Shown: positions 12,701-24,700 of the stretch, in pieces
Numbering within the stretch: the stretch's first letter is position 1
Layout of the letters: the number at the start of each line of letters is the position of its first letter
NCBI GenBank assembly: GCA_022410635.1
Contig: JAJVDF010000002.1
Coordinates: 6,484,950-6,548,949, forward strand
DNA length: 64,000 bases
Origin: Tretioscincus oriximinensis
Taxonomy: Eukaryota > Chordata > Lepidosauria > Squamata > Gymnophthalmidae
Direction: 5' to 3'
The notes under the pieces: generated by a model
What the model saw: only the letters and a program-made list of their open reading frames with translations
Databases searched by the model: none
What the model was told of the DNA's origin: nothing
Made by a program: the position numbers and the translations under genes

Positions 12701-15700
12701 TTTCAGAAGGCTTTTGATAAAGTCCCTCATCAAAGGCTTCTAAAAAAGCTCCACACTCATGGTATAAGAGGACAGACTTTGTCCTGGATTGGAAACTGGC
12801 TAAAAGATAGAAAACAGAGGATAGTAATAAATGGACAGTTCTCTGAGTAGAAAGTGGTAAGAAGTGGGGTACCCCAGGGGTCTGTACTGGGACCCTTGCT
12901 TTTCAAGTTGACAGAGTGGTCTGCTTCTGATCTGCCTCAGAGGGAGGGGGTGGAAGTGTATGGTGCCCTGGAAGAGTCAAAATTGAGGCTTGACTTGGGG
13001 CTAAAACAAATAAATAGACATTGTGCCTGTCTCTTTAAGTTCTGGAAACAAAGGTTGCACTTGCTTGGAGTTTGAGCTTGAGTTAGGCTTACTTTTAAAA
13101 GCCGAAGGTTTATTATTCTTTTTTCTTTCTATTTCTTATTGGTAAACAATAAACTTGTTATTTGTTTCAATTCAAATATCACTTTCTTTCTATTGTTTAT
13201 GTATCAACACTAAATAAGCAGCTACTGGTGGGGGCTGGGAATAAAGCCCTATGTCTGAGGTAAACACATAGGCCTTGTGTAGTCCTGAGGTTATTACTGT
13301 TGCTCCAAGCAGTCGTGGGTGCTGGCTTGGGCAACAAGGAGGATATTGTGGCACCCCTAGCTGGGAGGATCGTCTAATCGTGGGGCCCTTAAGTAGGGGT
13401 CGCCACAGCTAACTGCTTGAACAGTTTCAAGACAGGACTAAACAGGTTTATGGACACCAAGGGTATAAATGGATACTAGGATGGATGTCTGGATGTTGCC
13501 TCCAGGATGGAGCAACAGGCAGGACTCCTGAAATACCATTTGCAGGGAGTCATGAACAGGTGCATATTTTGCTTTACTCTGTTCGGACTGCCCAGGTGCA
13601 TCTGGTGGACCTCTGTGTGAGACAGAATGCTGGACTTGATGGCCTTTGGCCTTATCTAGTATAGATCTTATGTTTTTATTAAATAGGTATCCAGTCTGGA
13701 AATCAAAGAGAGCAGTGATGGGCAGAACATTTAGATAGTTTACTTTTTCTTTACCTCAAAAAGCCACTTCAAGGGAATCAAAAGCTGGCCATGTAGCTGT
13801 GCCCACATCCAGTAGAGCTTCTCTTACATTCTTATAATGTAACAATACAGTTTTCATTTTGTACATCTTCACTGATGTGTATTTATCTGTAGATGTAGAT
13901 TTGTCTATGAAAGCTCATGCTGCCTACCTTTTTCTTGTTAATTTCTAAGATTCTATAAAATCCCCTTATTTGACATTCTGAATCCAGACTAATATGGTTA
14001 CTTCTAAGAGTTTTAGCTTAACAATAAAGTTCCTTTTTTATTTTTTGAGGGAAAAGGCAAAGTCTGAAATACTTAGACAAATTTTCTGACAGTGAAAATT
14101 AATATCTCTTTTCTAATTCCCAGGAGCCCTCAGAGCTCTCCTTCTCATACACCAACAAAGCATGGACGCAGTACAGCCTGTGGGGGGAAAGGAAGGAACC
14201 CTGATTTCCTGATGGAAATACAACTAAGCAAGGTAAATTCATTCTTTTAAGATGTTTTGTTTACATACATAATTACTCAGATCACTGAAAGTTACCAGCC
14301 TCAGAAAGAGGCTCTTAATCTCTTAGTTTCGACGATTTCACAATAAATTCTGGACAGGTGTGGACTGGATCTTCTCTTCATCTATTTCACCCATCTAGGT
14401 TTCAGTAGTGCTTGACAAGGTCCCTCAGGCCACGGATAAATACATACAAGTTCTGTTCATAATAAAATTGTAACAGTAGAGCCACCAAACATGCTGCCAG
14501 CTAATTGGTAGGGCATGATGGCACTAGAAGGGGGTTGGCGGCATTTAGGGCTAAAACTATTTTCCCTCATTTGCACTGGACACATTCCTCAATACTGTTT
14601 TCATTCACACTGGTAAAAAGGAATACATTAGCTGTAGTTTTATCATACTAGCTTATATGAGCATGCAAAATGAGTTCTTTGCTAGAGATCAATAAACTGA
14701 TCCAACTGCATGATCAGAATTGCATCAAAGGTATGTTAAATCCAAAAGGCAATTCACTGTTATACTTCTGTTCACTTGCTTAGCAACTCAAAACTTACTG
14801 AAGAAGATTTTCTGTAAAGTAGATCTGGAAATACTTTTGCTTTTTCATAATATATTTCATAGTGATTTATTATTGTTTTTTAAATGTTGTAGCATTGTAA
14901 ATGTAATGTTTACAAAATTCTTTCATTTTTGTCTGATAAGGTAAAATTCCAACATGAGATATATCCTTCAGCTGAAACAGAGAATGAATTCAACCTTTTG
15001 GAGCAACCGGTATCTCGTCAAGTTTTTGTGGTTCAGGATCTTGAGATTAGAGACCGCTTGGCTACATCGCAGATGAATAAATTTCTCTATCTCTATTGTA
15101 GTAAAGAGATGCCTCGAAAGGCACATTCTAACATGGTAAGGTTTATCAACAGCGAATAATGGACGTTTAAGCTAGACTACAGTACAAAACATTTCAAGNA
15201 ATCAAAATTATTACAAGGTGTTTTTTTCAGCAGAAGACTAGAGACATGGATGGCTAATTCCTCCTTTTCACATAGCAGTAGAGCTATCCATTTTTTTAAA
15301 AAATGCATTTAATTTTCCCACAATAGATGAAAAAGTAATTTCTCTTACAATGATTACAGTTATCCATTTGTATCTCTCGCTTTTTTCCATCAAAAATTGC
15401 TGATCACTGAGCACCAATACACCATTTTCCATTAAAATATAACCTTCATGTGGATTTAAAATACAGGGAATAAAGCCAGCCTGTAGAACGTGATTAAAAT
15501 CAAGGACAGGAAAACTAAGCATTCCATCATTGTGCTTTTCTTTCTTTAATTTAGTTGACAGTGAAGGCATTGCACGTTCGTCCAGAGTCAGGCAGATCAC
15601 CACAAGAATGTTGTTTACGGGTATCATTAATGCCGCTTCGCCTCAATATTGACCAGGTTGGTTTAGCAAGTAGCACTTTATAGAAAAACAGAATTCTTGC

Positions 15701-18700
15701 AATGTTTGGTGGGAAGAGCTGGAGAGTAGTATAACTATTATTTCATCATGTTTTGTGGTCTGTATGAAGTAAATTGTGTAACTGGCTCTACTCACAATCT
15801 AATGGGTTCCTTATTTCAGGATGGAATTGGAGACTTCAGCATGGAGTAGGGCAAGGGGCACATGACTATGTAAACACAGCCATAGTACATACATCAATAG
15901 TTCTGTTTTATCATTATTCTGTACTTTCTTGGAGGAATTGACGATCAGATATTTGCCTCCAAAGGGCCCCTGTTATTAAAGGAATTGGGTTAGCGGAGCA
16001 TGAAAATTACGTAATCAACATATTTAACTTATGAATACAAATTCTGTTTCAGCCAATACAATTGTTGTTCTTGTTCTGGTTATTTTGCATAAAACAACCT
16101 AATGTGATAAACTTGATTTATTTAGAGTAATGCCTTCTTACTTTTATGTTTTAGGATGCCCTGTTCTTCTTGAAGGATTTCTTCACTAGCTTGTCCACAG
16201 AGGTAGAAATCCTTATGACTCCTGATCCTGAGGGTAAATATTCTGGCATAAACCATTCCATTTTCCCTAGAGATGTGCAAACAATTTTTAACTTGAATTA
16301 TCTGCTGATTGAATAGTTGATAACAGATATTAAGCACCCTCGCTTCAAAAATGAAACTGCCTGACCAGTTAAAACTATCAAAAATATGGCTCTTACCTGC
16401 TACCTATCGTACAAAACAAGCACTTATTCTTAATAGTCATTTTTAAATGACTTATTGCTTAGTATTCATTTTAGAAAATTACAAAATACTATTAAAATTG
16501 CTGGAAGTATACTTGAATGGGAATAATGGCTACCTCCCAGTATGCTGAACATTTGAAAAACTTGCACAGAAAGTAATCTTGTCCTTAAAATCATAGAATC
16601 CTAGAGTTTAGTCCAACCCCCTGCTCTGTACCGGATTCACTAAACTACCCCAGACAGATGGCTGCCCAGCCTATGTTTGAAGATGTCCAGTGAAGAAGAA
16701 CTCACAACTTCCTGTGGCAAACTGTTTCACTGGTTTGTCACCCTTGCTGTTATAAAAATATTTTCTGATATCTAAATCTGCTTCCTTGTAGTTTCATCCT
16801 TCAATGAGAGCAATACTGATCCCTCAGTCCAGATATTCGTAGATCCTTTAACTGTTCCTCATAAGACATGATTTCCAGACCACTCATCATCCTTACAACT
16901 CTCTTTTGTACTTTCTAATTGATCAATGTCCTTTTCAAATTCCTGCCTGAAGAATAATTGTTTTCGTTGTTGCTGTTGTCTCTGTTACTATTATTAAACT
17001 TCAAAATACATTTTAAATTGATTTATACTTCCTTCCCACTACTCAACTCACTACTCTTTCCATTTTCAGATACTGTTTTATACTGTTTTTAAAGTCAATT
17101 TTGTATTGTTGTTTTTATTGTTGGCCACTCTGAGACCTTCGGGTATTGGGTGAAGTATAAATGTAAATAAATAATAAATGAATTTGAATAGTCCAAGCTC
17201 ACCCATGCAACTTGGAAAGAGAACTCTGAACAATTTCTCCATCATTCCTTATGGTTAAAAAACATTCAGAATATTCAGATCAAGTGTTCTGAAGAACAGA
17301 ATAGTTCTCCACCAGGCAACTAAGGATTCCCACAAAGGATTCAAAGAAGTCCAAACCAAAACCAAATACAGAGAATCCTGAAAAATAAAGATTTTCTAGA
17401 TGACACTTACTAGTAAATCCATGCTTTATTTTAGACACAGAGGACTCACTTTGAACATTTTCAAGGGCATTATATCTATTTTAGAAAATTACTTTATGAT
17501 CCCTGATGTAAATATATAAAATTGTCAGAATTTATTTGGAGCGGTTTTTTAGTTGGCTTAAGTACTTGCATGATTTTTAGTTTTTCTCCTTTTCTATGGT
17601 ATATTTTTTACTATTGGATTCTGTGTGTCTAGTTTTAGTTTTCCAACAGAATACTCAGAAAATGTTCCAAATGGTTTTGAGCTTTTCCGCACCAATGTAC
17701 TTATTTAGAATGAGTGAAGAATTCGTATGGATGCATAATTTTGAGGCCTGTACACAAGAAGTGTATTGATTACTTCGAATTGATTTTATTTGCAGTGAAA
17801 AAACCACCTGGTGCTGAAGTAATGTGTACTTTGCCCAGGCAACATAGTGGTTTTCAGGAGCCAAGCCCAGTCATTTCTTTCTCACTTCACAAGCAATCAA
17901 GCCAGAATGGAAGTATTGATTCTATGGTTGTTCTGAATGGAGATGTTTGTGAATTCACACACAAGGATGTACCATACAGTGATCAACCAATCTTTTTCAG
18001 GTATTCTGGTAACTTTACTTACATTTTCCATTACCAATCCTTGTAAAAGCAGCAATTATGAAGCACATATATATATATATGTGTTTGTGTGTGTGTTTGT
18101 TAAATTTCCATATACTCTCCCTGTAGCAGATGCCTGGAAGCAGTGATGGGCTGGATGGGGGGCAATAAATTGAAGGTGAATCCAGACAAGACAGCGGTGC
18201 TGGGTTCATGTAGTGGGGAGGCGCCCTGTCCTTGATGGGATAAAATTGCCCTATAATGGACGGCTGCAAAATCTGGGGATTTAGCCAGAGTTATCCAAGC
18301 TCTGGTAACTTCCAGATTGGACTACTGTAATGCACTCTATAACCATTCGGAAACTGCCCTTGGTGCAGAATACAGCAGTTAGACTGCTGGCTGGAATGAC
18401 TGGCCAGACACACATCATGCCAGGCTTGAAAGAGCTGCACTGGCTGCCAATCTGCTACCAAATACCCAAAGGAACACCTTCTCCCATACCAACCTGCCCG
18501 TACCTTAAGGTCTGCAGGGGAGGCCCTCCTGGTCGTTCCACCCCTTTCAACAGCAAATGGAGTGGGAATCCAGGGTAGAGCCTTCTTGGTGATTGCCCCC
18601 AATCTTTGGAATAGTCTCCTTCTCAAGGTGCATCAGACTCCATCATTGTACTCTTTCACCTGGTCTTTGGCTGAAGAAATGTAATTGCTATAATGTTGGC

Positions 18701-21700
18701 TGCCCAGAGACTCTTGGGTATAGGGTGGAGTATAAATAAATAATATATAAAAGCAATTTATTTTAGCTGAAGAGGAAGTTTATCCTGCAGGGTGTAGCAC
18801 TAGCTATTACATGTGAAGTCTTTTGGAAAAAAACATGGATCACTTCAACGCCTCTCCTTTGCTTGAGCTGAGTCTTGGTAAATGTGTTGGTGTTACAAAA
18901 TAAAATAGCTTCAGGAATCTGTTTTTGCAGCTCAAAAGAGTTGGAAAGTATTAGACATTGCTTTGATTTTTCCTTCTGTGTTTTTCCTTTTTTTGCAAAA
19001 TATGTTAACTCCCCACACCGTATTTTTTTTTAGAGAATTTCGATTTACATCAGAAGTCCCGATACGCCTTGATTATCATGGAAAGCATGTTTCTATGGAT
19101 CAGGTTTGTTAATTTTCATCGATTAATTTACATTTTGGGAATTTGTCCATTTGTATGCAGTCTTGTGTAACATTTCCTGCAATTGGAATTTAGAGGAATC
19201 CCGTTTGTCTCTCCACTCTGGAGACAATGCTTATATATTCATTCCAGTAGCCATTGATACATTTGTCCTCCGTGAATTTGTCTAGTTCTGTTTAGAAGTT
19301 GTCCAAACTGGTTGCTGCCACTAGCTCTTCTAGTAATAAATTCTATGGACTGAGAACCCACTGAGTGAATAAAAAACTTCCTCCTGCTGGTTCTAACTTT
19401 GTAATTTATCAGCTTCATAGAATACTCCCTTGTTTTATCCACCTTATCCATCCCATAGCTGGTTTATATACTTCAGTCAGGTCACCTTTTAAATGTTGCC
19501 TCTTAAAGATGAAGAGGCTTATTTGTAGTCTTATTTCATAAGGGAGATATTCTAGTCTCTTGATTATTCAATGGAAAATTATAAACCAAACCAATCATCC
19601 CATGCAATTCAGTGGGTGAAAATTGTGCAATAACAAAAAAAATGCATGTTGAGAAACTATGGTTAAAACAAAGTAGAAAAAATGTGTTAGGTAAAAATAA
19701 TATAGGAATGCACTGTGGTTTAATCTGTCAATTTTGGATATATATAAGTATATCACTGCTTTTTAACTTACACTTGGCATGGGATGTATACGGCATGGCC
19801 ATTAGTANAGGATGGTGAGGGGTGTAGTTCTGAAATATCTGGGGAGTCCTGTTGTGTAATGTTAGCCTGAGTAAAGTATTGCTAATATATAGATAATTTA
19901 TCATGGGGAAGCTCATGACCTGGAGGCCATTTATTTAAACATAAGTTTATTAACGTTTAACTAGCAGATTACCACATTCTGAAACTTGGCCTGTTTGCAA
20001 ATCTTATAAGTGAGTCTTGTAGCACAGACTAACAAGAAATAGGTGCTACAAGTCTGCCTTTCTGGAACCAGACTATTGCTTTGAAATCTTGTCCTGTTTC
20101 CATGAATAATAATGATTCTTCTTTACAAAAAAGTCAGGTAGATGATTATCTGAATGTATACTGGAAGTAGGTAGATAGATCTATAAAACACGTAAAACAT
20201 AATTTCCAATCAAAAGGTACAATTTATGCATAAACAAAGTTTTAAAACCCTATGCATGGGTGTATATTGTAAGAAGGGAACAAAGTATTTACTATTTCCT
20301 CAGATCATAGCACTGAGAACAGTTAGTGACGTGAGATTGCTGATTCATTGTGCAGAAACAAACGACTTTCAGTTTGGAACTCTTGAGTTTTACTGAAAAC
20401 GTCACATGAAAATGTATGTTTTGCCCAGAATATGTGCACTTTATGGTTCTTATCATAGCAACCACTACAAAGTGTGGTTGTTGGTTTATTTTGTGCTTAT
20501 TTCTTGTGTAAATGGCTTTTTATATTTGGTCAGTTGAATTTTAATTTTATGTATCATTTTGTTTTATCATTTTGCCAATATGAGTAAGGCATCTTGTAGT
20601 TGCAAACATTTTGGAGAATGTTTTTGTGGTATAACTTTTGGATGATTTTTTTCCCTTCTTCTTCAACTTTTAGGGAACATTAGCTGGAATTTTGATTGGG
20701 CTTGCTCAGTTAAACTGTTCAGAACTAAAACTGAAGAGACTTTGCTACCGACACGGGTACGTTTATTCAGTTTTCTGTTATGGTAGAGTAGCTTTGATAT
20801 TTTATTCCACAAAAGTGATATAACTGCTGCAATATCAGTGATTTTTCAAAAGGAATTATATAACTTTGATGCATTCTGGGGGGACATGAAAAGTAAAATA
20901 GGAAACCTGAAATAGAAGCAGCAGAATTGGAATACATCCACAAATTCTAGTTCATTGACAAGGGGCTGAACAGATACAATGGTTTTCTAGAACACTCTTT
21001 TGAACTGTTATTTTCTCCTCCTTTGTACATCTCTTTAAATTTCAACAGTATTGTTTACACTTCCTTTCCCATGAAGCCTTAACAACCCTCATTACACTGT
21101 ACTTATCTCCACGTTCATTTTCATTTCTATTGCTATATAGTTTGCTATTTGGTCTCTAGGGAATTTCCTACCTTTTTCTTTTTAGTTTTCTTGTCCTTTC
21201 CCCCACTCCCTTCTAATTTGTTAAAATTTTCTTAATGCCTTTCTTGCTGAAGCTGCATAGATATAAAATCGTGTGAACAGGAAGTATAATATGTTTTAGA
21301 TTAATTACCAATAAGTTAGGAAAGACTGCCAAAAGATTATAATAATTGAAACTTTTAGATCCTTTTGCTGGTACTTAGGAGTGCAGTTATTGTTCTTATG
21401 TCTACTAACTAATCCATGCATTACAGGTTACTAGGTGTGGATAAGCTATTTTCTTATGCAATCTCAGAATGGCTTAATGACATCAAGAAAAATCAACTTC
21501 CAGGTATCCTAGGAGGAGTTGGGCCAATGCACTCGTTAGTGCAATTAGGTAAATTCCTGTAATATAAATGTTAGAATTTTACTGATTCATTTGTACTTAT
21601 GACAGTCACTTTAATAAGGGATTTTCAGTAACATTCTGTCAATCTTTACAGTACAGGGTCTGAAAGATTTGGTGTGGCTACCAATAGAACAGTATCGGAA

Positions 21701-24700
21701 AGATGGCCGTATTGTTAGAGGTTTTCAGAGAGGGGCAGCTTCCTTTGGTACATCTACTGCAATGGCAGCACTGGAACTGACAAACAGAATGGTTCAAACC
21801 ATACAGGTATATTTTCTGTTTTTATTTGTGATCAGTTAAAACGATCCAGTACTCTGTGAAATACAAACCATGTTGGACAGTGATGGTCTCCTTTTTCCTT
21901 TATTAGCAGAGGGGAAAGCATAATATATAGTATTTATTTAAGATGCTTTTCATTCTTTACATTTAGAATGAAGTATTAGCAAATTAGTTAGCAATGTTGA
22001 AATCTGGACACTAAAGTATGTAGAAATACTCATTTCTAGCAAAGTATCTGCAAATGTGATAATTATTATACGAGAGGTTCCAAAGAAGTAGCCGTTTTAG
22101 TGTGGGTCGGTAAGCAAGAAGGTTTCGTGAGCAAGAAAAATGTTGGTAGCAGGAATTCCTTAAGCTAAGCCTATTTCATCAGATGCATGGAGTGAAGAAG
22201 AGTCTAGGAACTTATGTGAGCTGTTTGAGAGGACATTTACTAGACCCTAGGTTTTGCTACATTAAAGCTCCCATGGATGCCAGTTGTAATTCATCAACAT
22301 TTGGAGGATCATCATTTGTAATATTTTGCCCTGTCACCACTATAACCTTAAGAGTTGTTGCTCTTCCTTCTGACAGTCATCAACTTTCATGGAAAAAATG
22401 AAGGAATGATCTCTGATACTTTATTGTGATTCTCTCCTTGCCTCTTTATCTGTTTTCATTTGCATCCACAGAAGCACAATGTTTATTTTTAAATTTCTTT
22501 TCATAGAATCAAAGAATCTTAGAGTTGGAAATGACCTCCAGGGCCATCGGGTCCAACCCCCTTGCGTCAGTTGTTGTAACTAAGTTTTAGAGCTGGATTA
22601 TGCTGAAACCTGAAAAATTAAGAAAGCATTCTTAGTATTTGGGAGTGCTATTTTAAAAGACTAATAGGATTATCACAAAGCAAAAGTATTGTTATTTTTC
22701 AGTAACACATACATTTAATATTGGCTTGATTAATAAATGTATTTAAAAAGTGGTTTTGTTTTTTTTTTGTATTGGAATGGAAACTCAGGCAGCTGCTGAA
22801 ACAGCTTATGATATGGTTTCTCCTGGGCCCAGTCTGATTGAGAGCAAAAAAATCAAACGACTTTCTCGCCATCGGCTAGCTCATCAACCTGTAGACCTTC
22901 GTGAGGGTGTAGCCAAAGCATACAGTGTTGTGAAAGAGGTAAGGAAAACACTTGTGTGTTTGTACATAATTCCACTTGCAATTACAGTAATATATACAAT
23001 ATATGCCCTCTGGATCTATAGAAAAAGAAGAAGAATCTGGTTTTATACCCTGCCCTTCTTACCCAAAGGGACTCAGAGCGGCTTGCAAGGTTAATTTTCA
23101 CCTAAAGGCTTACATCAATTCTATCTTTCCCACCAGGTTAATTGTAATACTCTTTTATCTAATTGAAATGTAGACTGCAAAAATACTTTATTTCAAATAG
23201 CTGAGTTGGCTACAGCTAGAGGCCAGTAGAGGGCAGTCACCCATCTCCACGTCTGGCACAGGACCTCGAAACTGGACCCCTCAGTTGAAAGACCACCTCT
23301 TAGTAACTGCTAACCATTAGAGCCTCAAGACCACTTATTGTGAATATTCTGTTTCAGCAGATGGTGATTTGGAAGACTTTTCTGTCTAAGTATAGCCCAG
23401 TTAGAGCCAGAGGAGGGTTATTTTCTGCACTATCCCAGAAAGGCGTGTGGACAGTAGGTTAGAACATAAGAGAAGTCCTGCTGAATCAGGCCAGAGCTCA
23501 TCTAGTCCAGCATTCTGTCTCACACAGAGGCTCATCATTTGCCCCTGGGCAGTCTGAATAGAAGATGGTAAAATCTTCACTTATTCTCGACTCCCTGCAA
23601 ATGATATTTCACGAATACTGCCTGTTGCTCCATCCCAGAAGCAGTTTCAAAAGATCCAACGTAGTAGCTATTTATTGGTGTCCATAAACCTATCTAACTC
23701 TACTTACATATATCCAGGTGATTAGCTATCACCACCTCTTCTGGAAGTAAATTCCACAGTCCTCTGGGTGAAAAAATACCTTACTTTTCACTTTCTTAAG
23801 TTGAAGTGCATTTGCCACTTTGTTGTCCACTTACCCAGTTTTCTCTACTCTGACCAGTTTAGTGTCATCAGCAAACTTGGCTACTTCACTATTTACCTCA
23901 GCATCCAGATCGTTTATGAATATATTGAAAAACAGAGGTCCCAGTACTTAACCCTGGCATACTCCACTTTTTAGCTTCTTCCACCCAGAGAACCGTCCAT
24001 TCACTGCTACCCTCTGTCTTCTGTCTTTTAGCCAGTTTCCGATCCAGGACAAGATCTGTCCTCTTATTCCATGACTGTGAAGCCTTTGTAGGTGCCTTTT
24101 GATGAGGAACTTTATCAGAAGCCTTCTGAAAGTCTAGATAAACAATATCAACTGGATCCCCTTTATCCACATATTTATTAACACTCTCAAATAATTATAA
24201 CTAGTTTGTAAGGCATGATTTACCTTTGCAGAAGCCATGCTGAGTTTCATTCAGCAATGCATGCTTCTCCATGTGTTTGGTAATGTTATCCTTAATTATG
24301 GTTTCCAACACTTTACTTGGAATTGAAGTCAATCTAATTGGTCTGTAATTTCCACTATCAACCTAGGATCCTTTTTTGAAGATTGGTGTTATATTTGCTA
24401 TCCTCCAATCGACTGGCACAGTGCCTGATCTTAAGGAAAGATTAAATATCTTTCTTAGATCCCTTTCTGTAACAGAATAAGGTCTGTTGCAGAAGGGACT
24501 CTGGCCTCCTTAGAAGTCAGATTGCTCCATGCACTGGTATTCACTAAGCCTGGGATCATCAACTACTTTTTTTCAGTGTCCTGGAGGAGATAAGTGATTA
24601 TTTTGTACTTGTGATTTTTTTCCAAGGGTATTACAGATACAGCGCATACTATTTATGAAACTGCAGCTCGAGAACATGAAAACAGAGGAGTGACGGGAGC

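Noticed and set aside
15268..15627. 119-codon - strand frame
   Set aside because: It runs antisense across a conserved ATG2B exon and has no domain resemblance.
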